A stretch of DNA of 64,000 nucleotides from Streptomyces laurentii (GTDB taxonomy: Bacteria; Actinomycetota; Actinomycetes; Streptomycetales; Streptomycetaceae): assembly GCA_002355495.1 (NCBI GenBank), contig AP017424.1, forward strand, positions 6,637,501 through 6,701,500. Direction: 5' to 3'. Below, piece by piece: positions 24,273 to 31,471 of the stretch. The notes beneath the pieces are model-generated. The model saw only the letters and a list, made by a program, of their open reading frames with translations. It did no database searches and was not told where the DNA came from. The first letter of the stretch is position 1; every line of letters begins with the position of its first letter. Both the position numbers and the translations under genes were made by a program.

Positions 24273-24713
24273 TCACAGCGCGCTGCGCACCTGGGGCGGC
24301 CTGCTCCACGACGGCGCGATGCCGGTCAGCTGGCAGATCAGCAGGTAGAGGGGGATCGGCGGGGTGTAGAGCGAGCCGCTGTCGGGGTGGTGGATCAGCC
24401 GGGGCCCGCGGTCCGGGACCGTGGCACCGTCCGCGTAACAGGACGGCAGCGGCCAGGGCAGGTCGAGATTCGAGCCGGCCGGGACCAGCCACCACCACCA
24501 GTGGCTGTCCGCGTAGACGCAGCCCTTGGCGGGCAGCCGGGACAGGATGCGGAAGCCGTGGCGGGCGGGGACGCCCACCGCGTCGCAGCCGAGCGTGGCG
24601 GGCAGGCCGGCCGGGAGGTGGAGCGAGGTCACGCCGACGGGCGCGGGGAGGGTGGGACGTTCGGGGCTCTTGCGAGGACGCGGGATCAGCAGGTCCGCCA
24701 CGGACCTCAGCAC
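24273..24713 (-). CDS. Conserved Streptomyces hypothetical protein next to ATP-binding protein
   Basis: A 146-residue soluble protein of unknown function. Its middle is distinctive: FRILSRLPAKGCVYADSHWWWWLVPAG, with four consecutive tryptophans, then IPLYLLICQLTGIAP near the end. I recall similar proteins beside anti-sigma-like ATPases in streptomycetes, but cannot name a family. The GTG at 24713 overlaps the stop of the upstream ATP-binding gene by 7 bp, so the two are probably coupled. Confidence 0.7.
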   Translation of the reverse strand: MLRSVADLLIPRPRKSPERPTLPAPVGVTSLHLPAGLPATLGCDAVGVPARHGFRILSRLPAKGCVYADSHWWWWLVPAGSNLDLPWPLPSCYADGATVPDRGPRLIHHPDSGSLYTPPIPLYLLICQLTGIAPSWSRPPQVRSAL

Positions 24714-25183
24714 GGCTCCGCCATACCGTGCGCCAGCTCCGCCCAGACGACCTGTGCCGTGCCGTGGCCGGTGCGGTCCGCGCCCCAGGCCGAACACAGG
24801 GCGTCGACGAGGATCAGGCCGCGGCCGCGCTCCTCCGCGCCACAGTCGCGTATCCGGGGCCCGGCGGGGCCGCCCTCGTCGCGCACGGATATCCGCAGCC
24901 GTTCCTCGCCCTCGCGCAGCTCGCACACGAAACGCGCGCTCGCGGTGTGCACGACGGCGTTGGTGACGAGCTCGGAGACGACGAGGACGACGGTGTCACG
25001 GACGTCCGCACCGCAGCCCCACAGGATCAGCCGTTCCTCGGCGAGCCTGCGCGCCCGGGCCACCGACTCGGTGCGGGCGGGCAGCTCGAAGGCGAAGCGG
25101 CGTTCGTCGATCCGCGGCCGCGGGCGCTGAGGCATGACGCGGGGGCTCATGAGACCTGAGGAGTGCGCGTTACCAGATGCCAC
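24707..25183 (-). CDS. Anti-sigma-factor-like ATP-binding protein (HATPase_c_2)
   Basis: A 158-residue histidine-kinase-like ATPase of the RsbW/SpoIIAB type. The N box is VVLVVSELVTNAVVHTAS, G1 is ISVRDEGG, and G2 is RGRGLILVDALCSAWG. There is no dimerisation or sensor domain. Relatives bind sigma factors or anti-anti-sigma proteins. In Streptomyces they commonly lie next to WhiJ-like XRE/DUF397 genes, as here (divergent, about 210 bp away). The start is ambiguous among ATGs at 25183, 25150 and 25135. Confidence 0.88.
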   Translation of the reverse strand: MASGNAHSSGLMSPRVMPQRPRPRIDERRFAFELPARTESVARARRLAEERLILWGCGADVRDTVVLVVSELVTNAVVHTASARFVCELREGEERLRISVRDEGGPAGPRIRDCGAEERGRGLILVDALCSAWGADRTGHGTAQVVWAELAHGMAEPC

Positions 25184-25291
25184 GACCGGATCCTCACAAC
25201 TATGGGCGGGAGAGCGGTACGCACGCCTTCATGACGATGTGCACGTCGGCGTGTGTACTGGTTCACCGGAATACTGTGCTCCTGACTCCGA

Positions 25292-25327
25292 CACTTGGCA
25301 AGTGGCACTCTGAAAATTGCAGAGTGC
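25292..25327. promoter_or_regulatory. Paired inverted repeats upstream of XRE/DUF397 genes
   Basis: Two abutting dyads: CACTT-GGC-AAGTG at 25292-25304 and GCACTCTG-AAAATTG-CAGAGTGC at 25305-25327. They lie between the divergent ATP-binding and XRE genes, about 70 bp before the XRE GTG. They are a good candidate operator for the WhiJ-like regulator. Confidence 0.6.
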
Positions 25328-25393
25328 GGTGTTCTCCCCCGGGGGTGTTCATGGCACACTCGTCGAAAACAGCGCGTCGGGGAGGTCTTCAGA

Positions 25394-26275
25394 GTGAGCG
25401 AGCCGCGGTCCGCCCCCACGGTGGGACAGGTCGTTCTCGGCAGACGCCTGCAGGATCTGCGCGAGCGCGCGGGCCTCAAGCGCGAGGAAGCCGCCAAGAT
25501 CCTGCGGGTCGCCCCGGCGACGATCCGGCGCATGGAGACCGCCGAGGTCGCGCTGAAGATCCCGTACGTCCAGATGCTCCTGGGGTCGTACGGCGTCACC
25601 GACTCCGAGGCCGAGGGCTTCATCGCCCTCGCGGAGGAGGCCAACCTCCCCGGCTGGTGGCAGCGGTTCCACGACGTGCTGCCCGGCTGGTTCTCGATGT
25701 ACGTCAGCCTGGAGGGGGCGGCGGGCCTCATCCGGGCCTACGAGCCCCAGTTCGTCCCCGGCCTGCTGCAGACCCCCGACTACGCCCGTGCCATCCTGCG
25801 CAGCGGCGCCGTCGGCGGCAGAAACGCCGACAGCGTCGAGAACGACGAGGAGACCGAGCGTCATGTGGCCCTCCGGATGGAGCGCCAGGCCCTCCTGACC
25901 AGGGAGGACGCACCCAAGTTCTGGGTGATCATGGACGAGACGGTGTTCCGCCGTCCGGTCGGCGACGGGCCCGAAGTGATGCGCGCCCAGCTCGACCGCC
26001 TCATGGAGGCGGCGGAACTGCCGAACGTCACCCTGCAGATCGCGGAGTTCGCGTCCGGGCACCACCCCGGTACCTACGGACCGTTCGTCCTCTTCCGCTT
26101 CGCCATGCCCGAACTCCCGGACATGGTCTACAGCGAGTACCTGACCGGCGCCGTCTATCTCGACGGACGCCCCGAGGTGGCCTCCCACCTCGAGGTCATG
26201 GACCGCATGGCGGCGCAGGCCGCGACTGCACAACGCACGAAGGAGATCCTCCGGTATCTCCGCAAGGAGCTGTGA
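25394..26275 (+). CDS. WhiJ-like XRE regulator with DUF5753 domain
   Basis: A 293-residue regulator. Residues about 12-70 form an XRE helix-turn-helix (VLGRRLQDLRERAGLKREEAAKILRVAPATIRRMETAEV). The remaining 200 residues are the DUF5753 domain (YEPQFVPGLLQTPDYARAIL, FWVIMDETVFRRPVG, GPFVLFRFAMPELPDMVYSEY). Relatives such as WhiJ control aerial growth and sporulation with a small DUF397 partner, which follows directly. The GTG at 25394 is supported by GGAGG at 25381-25385; the longer frame from 25295 crosses the operator and is unlikely. Confidence 0.93.
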   Translation: MSEPRSAPTVGQVVLGRRLQDLRERAGLKREEAAKILRVAPATIRRMETAEVALKIPYVQMLLGSYGVTDSEAEGFIALAEEANLPGWWQRFHDVLPGWFSMYVSLEGAAGLIRAYEPQFVPGLLQTPDYARAILRSGAVGGRNADSVENDEETERHVALRMERQALLTREDAPKFWVIMDETVFRRPVGDGPEVMRAQLDRLMEAAELPNVTLQIAEFASGHHPGTYGPFVLFRFAMPELPDMVYSEYLTGAVYLDGRPEVASHLEVMDRMAAQAATAQRTKEILRYLRKEL

Positions 26276-26512
26276 ATGGACCGCGTATACAACGGCATGC
26301 CCGCCGCCGACCTCGGTGCCGAGGGCTGGCACAAGCCGTGGAGCGGCGGCAACGGCGGCAACTGCGTCGAGGCCATGAAGCTGGCCGACGGCAGGATCGC
26401 CATGCGCCAGTCCGCGGACCCCGAAGGCCCCGCGCTCATCTACACGCACCGCGAGATCGCCGCGTTCATCCAGGGGGCGAAATCCGGACAGGCTGACTTC
26501 CTGCTCACCTGA
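26276..26512 (+). CDS. DUF397 small protein (BldB/WhiJ-partner type)
   Basis: A 78-residue DUF397 protein. The family pattern is plain: WHKPWSGGNGGNCVEAMKLADGRIAMRQSADPEGPALIYTHREIAAFIQGAKSGQADFLL. The ATG begins at the base after the XRE stop codon, so the genes are tightly coupled. DUF397 proteins are thought to antagonise or modulate the paired XRE protein in Streptomyces development. Confidence 0.95.
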   Translation: MDRVYNGMPAADLGAEGWHKPWSGGNGGNCVEAMKLADGRIAMRQSADPEGPALIYTHREIAAFIQGAKSGQADFLLT

Positions 26513-26586
26513 GATCTTCCGCGCCACCCCTCACATCGCGTAACTCTTGCACCACGCGTCACCTTTCGTCCCGCCGAGGAGAACCG

Positions 26587-27393
26587 ATGAGCCAGGACCA
26601 CGCATCCATCCGGATCGACACCAGCAAGCCACACCCCGCCCGGATGTACGACTGGTTCCTGGGAGGAAAGGACAACTACCCCGTCGACGAGGAGATGGCC
26701 CGCCAGCTCCTCACCCTCGACGCGCGCGGCCGGGACATGGCCCGCACCAACCGTGCCTTCATGCACCGCGCCACCCGCTGGCTCAGCGCCAACGGCGTAC
26801 GCCAGTACCTGGACATCGGCACCGGCATCCCGACCGAGCCCAACCTGCACCAGATCGCGCAGCAGGCCGCGCCGGAGTCCCGGGTCGTCTACTGCGACAA
26901 CGACCCCATCGTGCTCGCCCACGCGGCCGCCCTGCTGCGCTCGACCCCCGAGGGCGCCACCGAGTACATCCAGGTCGACGCCCGGGACCCCGAGCACATC
27001 CTGGAGGAGGCCGGAAAGGTCCTTGACTTCGACAAGCCCATCGCGCTGTCGATGCTGGCCCTGCTCCACTTCATCGGCGACGAGGACGGCGCCGCCGACC
27101 TCGTCGACAAACTGGTCGCCCAGCTCTCGCCGGGCAGCTACCTCGTTCTCTCGCACGTCACCGGGGACTTCGACCCGGAGGGCGCGGCGAAGGCCACCGC
27201 CATGTACAAGGAGCGCGGCCTGACCCTGCGCCCCCGCTCGCAGAGCGAGCTGGCCGCCTTCTTCGACGGCCTCGACCTGGTCGAGCCGGGCGTCTCGCTC
27301 GTCGCCGAGTGGCACCCGGAGCTGGGCGAGCCCGTCCCGGTCCAGGGCGACGACCCGATCCCGGGCTGGGCCGGCGTCGGCCGCGTGCGCTGA
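26587..27393 (+). CDS. SAM-dependent methyltransferase, PF04672 family
   Basis: A 268-residue protein of the Streptomyces-type Methyltransf_19 (formerly DUF574) family. Landmarks are the N-terminal HPARMYDWFLGGKDNYPVDEE, the SAM motif YLDIGTGIPTEPNLHQIAQ, VVYCDNDPIVLAHAAALL, and the C-terminal FFDGLDLVEPGVSLVAEWHPE. These proteins are abundant in streptomycetes and often accompany XRE/DUF397 pairs; the target is unknown. It lies 74 bp after the DUF397 gene with a GAGGAGAA ribosome-binding site. A strong terminator follows. Confidence 0.93.
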   Translation: MSQDHASIRIDTSKPHPARMYDWFLGGKDNYPVDEEMARQLLTLDARGRDMARTNRAFMHRATRWLSANGVRQYLDIGTGIPTEPNLHQIAQQAAPESRVVYCDNDPIVLAHAAALLRSTPEGATEYIQVDARDPEHILEEAGKVLDFDKPIALSMLALLHFIGDEDGAADLVDKLVAQLSPGSYLVLSHVTGDFDPEGAAKATAMYKERGLTLRPRSQSELAAFFDGLDLVEPGVSLVAEWHPELGEPVPVQGDDPIPGWAGVGRVR

Positions 27394-27446
27394 CGAACCG
27401 CCTCGCGGCCAGGGGGACTTCGGTTCCCCGTCCCGCTTTCGTACGA

Positions 27447-27487
27447 CCGGGCGGCCCGCCGTCCTCCTGGGACGGCGGGCCGCCCGG
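27447..27487. terminator. Bidirectional terminator hairpin
   Basis: CCGGGCGGCCCGCCGTCC (27447-27464) pairs perfectly with GGACGGCGGGCCGCCCGG (27470-27487) around a 5-base loop, followed by CTTTCCGTTTT. It separates the convergent methyltransferase and GH4 glycosidase genes. Confidence 0.88.
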
Positions 27488-27505
27488 CTTTCCGTTTTCA
27501 GGCCG

Positions 27506-28846
27506 TCAGCGAAGGTAGGACAGCCCCGCGTGCTCGGCCGTGTAGTCCTCCACCAGCCGGCGGGCCACCGCCACCGAGTCGACCAGCGGATGCAGCGCGA
27601 ACGCCTTCACCGCCGTGGCCCGCGAGCCCGACTCCGCCGCGGCCAGCACCTCCCGCTCCACCGCCTTCACCGACGTCACCAGACCCACCGCGTGATACGG
27701 CAGCGGATCCACCGACACCGGATGGGCGCCGGCCGCGTCGACGAAACACGGCACCTCGATGACCGCGTCCGCGTCGAGCACCGAAAGGACCTGCCGGTTG
27801 CGGACGTTGAGGATGAGGGTGGCCCGCTCGTTGCGCGCGATCGCCCGCATGAGGGACAGCGCCACCTGCTCGTAGCCGCCCGACTCCAGATCCTCCTCGG
27901 CCCGCTCGCCGACCCCGGCCGCCTCCCGGTTGTGCGCCATGTACGTCGCCTCGCGGTCGGCGAGGGTCCGCCGCCAGGTGGTCAGCGGGGGCGTGTCCGG
28001 TTTCTCCATCTCCTCGTAGAAACCGGCCTGTTGGTCCAGGAGATACGCGCCGCGGGTGCGCTCGGCCTCGCGGTACGCGCGCACCGCCTCGCGGTTGAAG
28101 TAGTAGTAGTGCAGGTACTCGTTGGGGATGGCGCCCAGCGAGCGCAGCCACTCCGTACCGAACAGCTTGCCCTCCTCGAACGAGCCGAGCAGCGTGTCGT
28201 CCTCGAAGAGCCGGGGCAGCAGATCCCGCCTGCCGACCTTCAACCCCCGCAGCCAGCCGAGGTGGTTGAGCCCCACGTAGTCGATCCACACCTCCCGCGG
28301 ATTCGCGCCGAGCACCCGCGCCACCCGGCGGCCGAGCCCCACCGGCGAGTCGCAGATGCCGATCACCCGGTCGCCGAGGACCCGGCCCATGGCCTCGGTG
28401 ACCATGCCCGCGGGGTTGGTGAAGTTGATGACCCAGGCGTCCGGCGCGAGCGCGGCGATCCGGCGGGCGATGTGCGTCACCACCGGCAGCGTCCGCAGCC
28501 CGTACGCGAGGCCGCCGGCGCCCACCGTCTCCTGGCCCAGCACCCCCTCGGCGAGCGCGATCCGCTCGTCGGCCGCGCGCCCCGCGAGGCCGCCCACGCG
28601 GATCGCCGAGAACACGAAGTCCGCGCCCCGCACCGCCTCGTCGAGATCGGTGGTCACGCTCACCACCGGCGCGTCCGGCACCCCTTCGGACTGCTCGGCC
28701 AGCACCCGGGCGATCGCCGAGAGACGCCCCTGATCCAGGTCGAACAGGGTGACATGGGTGACCCTCCCCTCGGCATGATCGCCGAGCAGGGCGCTGTACA
28801 CGAGCGGCACCCGGAATCCGCCGCCTCCGAGAATCGTCAGTCTCAT
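27506..28846 (-). CDS. GH4-family 6-phospho-beta-glucosidase
   Basis: A 446-residue NAD- and divalent-metal-dependent glycosidase of family GH4. The Rossmann motif is LTILGGGGFRVPLVYSALL. NFTNPAGMVTEAM, the metal-ligand cysteine in VIGICDSPVGLGRRVA, and the metal-ligand histidine in YVGLNHLGWLRGL are all present. Family members oxidise and reduce at C3 of the sugar during cleavage. The substrate is probably a phosphorylated beta-glucoside such as cellobiose-6-phosphate. No PTS or transporter gene is adjacent, so the source of its substrate is unclear. Confidence 0.93.
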   Translation of the reverse strand: MRLTILGGGGFRVPLVYSALLGDHAEGRVTHVTLFDLDQGRLSAIARVLAEQSEGVPDAPVVSVTTDLDEAVRGADFVFSAIRVGGLAGRAADERIALAEGVLGQETVGAGGLAYGLRTLPVVTHIARRIAALAPDAWVINFTNPAGMVTEAMGRVLGDRVIGICDSPVGLGRRVARVLGANPREVWIDYVGLNHLGWLRGLKVGRRDLLPRLFEDDTLLGSFEEGKLFGTEWLRSLGAIPNEYLHYYYFNREAVRAYREAERTRGAYLLDQQAGFYEEMEKPDTPPLTTWRRTLADREATYMAHNREAAGVGERAEEDLESGGYEQVALSLMRAIARNERATLILNVRNRQVLSVLDADAVIEVPCFVDAAGAHPVSVDPLPYHAVGLVTSVKAVEREVLAAAESGSRATAVKAFALHPLVDSVAVARRLVEDYTAEHAGLSYLR

Positions 28847-28863
28847 GCTCGTACGCTACTGGG

Positions 28864-29250
28864 ATGCACGTCCTCTGTAGCAGGATTCTGCTTCGTCCGA
28901 CCGATCCCGAGCGGTCCCGCCGCTTCTACGGGGAGACCCTCGGCCTCGCCGTCTACCGCGAGTTCGGCACGGGACCGGACCGCGGCACCGTCTACTTCCT
29001 CGGCGGCGGCTTCCTCGAACTCTCCGGCCGCGCGCCCGCACCGCCCGCCACGCCCGGGCCGCGCCTCTGGCTCCAGGTCGCCGACGTCCGGGCCACGCAC
29101 GAGGAACTGCGCGGCAAGGACGTCCGGGTGGTCCGCGAACCGGTCACCGAACCCTGGGGCCTGATCGAGATGTGGCTGGAGGACCCCGACGGCGTCCCGA
29201 TCGTGGTCGTGGAGGTCCCGGAACGGCACCCGCTGCGCCACCGGCCGTAA
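28864..29250 (+). CDS. VOC-superfamily (glyoxalase-like) protein
   Basis: A 128-residue vicinal-oxygen-chelate protein. Signature parts are SRILLRPTDPERSRRFYGETLGLAVYREFG, the strand FLELSGRAP, WLQVADVRATHEELRGKDVRVVREP, and the C-terminal EMWLEDPDGVPIVVVEVP. The second glutamate of the latter block could be a metal ligand. It starts 17 bp after the divergent GH4 start codon, so the promoters overlap. The substrate is unknown. Confidence 0.87.
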   Translation: MHVLCSRILLRPTDPERSRRFYGETLGLAVYREFGTGPDRGTVYFLGGGFLELSGRAPAPPATPGPRLWLQVADVRATHEELRGKDVRVVREPVTEPWGLIEMWLEDPDGVPIVVVEVPERHPLRHRP

Positions 29251-29312
29251 CGCCTCTCCGCGGCACGGAAACGCGCTGGTCCGGCCCTGTCGGGTGGCCT
29301 AGTCTGACGATC

Positions 29313-30236
29313 ATGCTGCCTCCTGTCGAGACCGACGATGACTGGCGTACGGTCGTCTCCGACGAGTCCGTGATGCGCCCCGGAGCGCGGGACCTGTGCG
29401 CCCGCCTCGGCCTGGGCGACGTGCCGCTCACCCGCTTCGCGGAAGGGTCCCAGCCGGTCTACGCGGTGGGCGACGAGCTGGTGCTCAAGCTCTATCCCGG
29501 GTCCGCCGCCCAGGACGGGATCGCCGAGGCCCGGGTCCTCTCCCATGTCCAGGGCCGGCTGCCGGTGGAGACCCCGCGTGTGCGCGACGCCGGAGCGTAC
29601 GAGAACGGCTGGCGGTACGTGTTGATGTCGCGGCTGCCCGGCGAGAACCTCGCCCACGTCTGGGACCGGGCGCCGCGCGGCGAACAGGAGCGGATGGTCA
29701 CCGGGATCGGCGAGTCCCTCGCGGTCCTGCACGCCCTGGACCACGGCTCGCTCGCGGACGTCATCGGCCCCGGCGACTGGGGCGCCTTCGTCGACCGGCA
29801 GCGGGCGGGCGCCGTCCGGCGCCAGCGCGACCGCGGACTGCCGCCCGTCTGGCTGGACCGGATCGAGGACTTCCTGACCTCCGTGCCGCTGCCCAGGGCG
29901 CCGCGCCCGAGCCTGCTGCACACCGAGGTGATGCGACAGCACTTCTTCGCCGACCCCGGCACCTGGCGGCTCACCGGCTTCTACGACTTCGAACCGGCCA
30001 TGATCGGGGACCGGGCGTACGACTTCGTCGGCGTCGGACTGTTCGTCACCCGGGGCGACCCGGCCCTGCTGGGCCGGCTGTTCCGCGCGTACGGCGAGAC
30101 GTTCGACCCGTCCGTCCTGCTCGCCTACACGCTGCTGCACGTCTACAGCAATCTTCCCTGGTACCTGCGGGAACTCGGCGTCACGGGCGAGCCGGAACTG
30201 CCCGCGCTCGCGGAGTCCTGGTTCGGCACGGCCTGA
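29313..30236 (+). CDS. Aminoglycoside phosphotransferase-like kinase with altered active-site loop
   Basis: A 307-residue APH/choline-kinase-fold protein. The N-lobe lysine lies in ELVLKLYPG, and a hinge segment is YVLMSRLPGENLAHVW. The catalytic loop reads LLHTEVMRQHFF where a typical family member has HGDxxxxN, so the catalytic Asp and metal-binding Asn appear replaced. The second metal-binding Asp survives in GFYDFEPAMIGDRAYDF. It may phosphorylate an antibiotic or metabolite, or have lost standard activity. Weak or absent ribosome-binding site at the ATG. Confidence 0.83.
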   Translation: MLPPVETDDDWRTVVSDESVMRPGARDLCARLGLGDVPLTRFAEGSQPVYAVGDELVLKLYPGSAAQDGIAEARVLSHVQGRLPVETPRVRDAGAYENGWRYVLMSRLPGENLAHVWDRAPRGEQERMVTGIGESLAVLHALDHGSLADVIGPGDWGAFVDRQRAGAVRRQRDRGLPPVWLDRIEDFLTSVPLPRAPRPSLLHTEVMRQHFFADPGTWRLTGFYDFEPAMIGDRAYDFVGVGLFVTRGDPALLGRLFRAYGETFDPSVLLAYTLLHVYSNLPWYLRELGVTGEPELPALAESWFGTA

Positions 30237-30297
30237 CCGAAGGACCTAGGCGGGCAGCAGGACCCCCGCCGATCGTTCAAGATCATCCAAGGGCAGA

Positions 30298-30900
30298 ATG
30301 GCCCGCATGGCGATGACAAACGCACCCAAGAAGGCCGAACTCCACGACGCCGCGGACATCAGCCGCGCCCTTGCCCCGGCCTTCGACGACGACCCGATGA
30401 TGCGCTGGTTCTTCCCTGAGGACGCCACGCGCGCGACCACGCTCGCGGACTACTTCTCCACCCTCTTCACCCGCCAGTACCTGCTCAACGGCGTGGTCGA
30501 GCGCACCGCCGACGCGGCCGCCTTCTGGGTGCCCGCCGAGGCGCAGGAGAAGGCCGTCCCGGACGCCGAGACCATCCAGTTGCTGATCGGGATCCTCGGC
30601 GAGCGGGCCGGCCTGTTCAAGGAGGCCGTCGAGACCGCCGCCGCGCACACCCCCGGCGAACCCCACTGGTCGCTGGCGCTCATCGGCGCCGCCCCCGCCG
30701 CCCAGGGCACCGGACAGGGCGGCGCGCTGCTCCGCTCCGGCCTCGCCCAGGCCGACGCGGCCGGTCAGCCGGTCTACCTGGAGTCGTCCAAGGCCGCCAA
30801 CCTCCCCGTGTACGAGCACTTCGGCTTCACCGTGCGCGAGGAGTTCGTCCTGCCCGGCGGCGGTCCGACGCTGTGGGGCATGTGGCGCGACGCGCGCTGA
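30298..30900 (+). CDS. GNAT-family acetyltransferase
   Basis: A 200-residue N-acetyltransferase. The acetyl-CoA-binding motif A is visible as LIGAAPAAQGTGQGGALLRSGLAQADAAGQPVYLESSKAANLPVYEHFGF, the classic Q/R-x-x-G-x-G/A pattern followed by the end-strand and YEHFGF. The N-terminal DDPMMRWFFPEDATRATTLADYF resembles small-molecule GNATs. AAGGG five bases upstream supports the ATG at 30298; an ATG at 30307 is also possible. The substrate is unknown. Confidence 0.9.
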   Translation: MARMAMTNAPKKAELHDAADISRALAPAFDDDPMMRWFFPEDATRATTLADYFSTLFTRQYLLNGVVERTADAAAFWVPAEAQEKAVPDAETIQLLIGILGERAGLFKEAVETAAAHTPGEPHWSLALIGAAPAAQGTGQGGALLRSGLAQADAAGQPVYLESSKAANLPVYEHFGFTVREEFVLPGGGPTLWGMWRDAR

Positions 30901-30952
30901 CCGCCGCGACACCCGGTGGGGCGGGCGGCGGCCGGCACGCGACAATGAGCGC

Positions 30953-31414
30953 ATGTCCCGACGCAAGGCCCGCCCCGCCCGTACCTCCCGCCCCGCCCGC
31001 GCGGCCGCTCCCGCGCCGGCCCCCGTCACCGCCGAGTCGCCGTGTCCCTGCGGACTGGCCGCCGCCTACGGCGCCTGCTGCGGGCGCTTCCACGCCGGGC
31101 CCGCCACCGCACCGACCGCCGCCCTCCTCATGCGCTCCCGCTACAGCGCCTTCGTCGTCCGCGACGAGGGCTATCTGCTGCGCACCTGGGCGCCGGAGAC
31201 CCGGCCGGGCGAGGTCGACTTCGACCCGGGGATGCGCTGGGCCGGCCTGGAGATCGAGGAGACCGGCGACGGCACCGCGTTCCACCAGCACGGGACCGTG
31301 ACCTTCCGGGCGCGCTTCAGCCACGACGGCGAGCCGGGGGAGCTGCACGAGCGGAGCCGGTTCGCGCGGCACGACGGGGCGTGGGTGTACGTCGACGGGG
31401 ACTTCCTGGACTGA
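30953..31414 (+). CDS. YchJ-like UPF0225 protein with SEC-C-type cysteine motif
   Basis: A 153-residue protein of the YchJ/UPF0225 family. The N-terminal zinc-binding motif is SPCPCGLAAAYGACCGRFHAG (about residues 29-49), then LMRSRYSAFVVRDEGYLLRTWAPETRPG and the NTF2-like barrel with FRARFSHDGEPGELHERSRFARHDGAWVYVDGDFL. The basic, alanine-rich N-terminus (residues 1-25) is an extension. The family is widespread, with no firmly assigned role. Confidence 0.92.
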   Translation: MSRRKARPARTSRPARAAAPAPAPVTAESPCPCGLAAAYGACCGRFHAGPATAPTAALLMRSRYSAFVVRDEGYLLRTWAPETRPGEVDFDPGMRWAGLEIEETGDGTAFHQHGTVTFRARFSHDGEPGELHERSRFARHDGAWVYVDGDFLD

Positions 31415-31471
31415 GCCCTCGGGGCCTCGGGACATCAGGGCCCGGGCCCCGGGCGTTCGGCCGTAGGGGGC

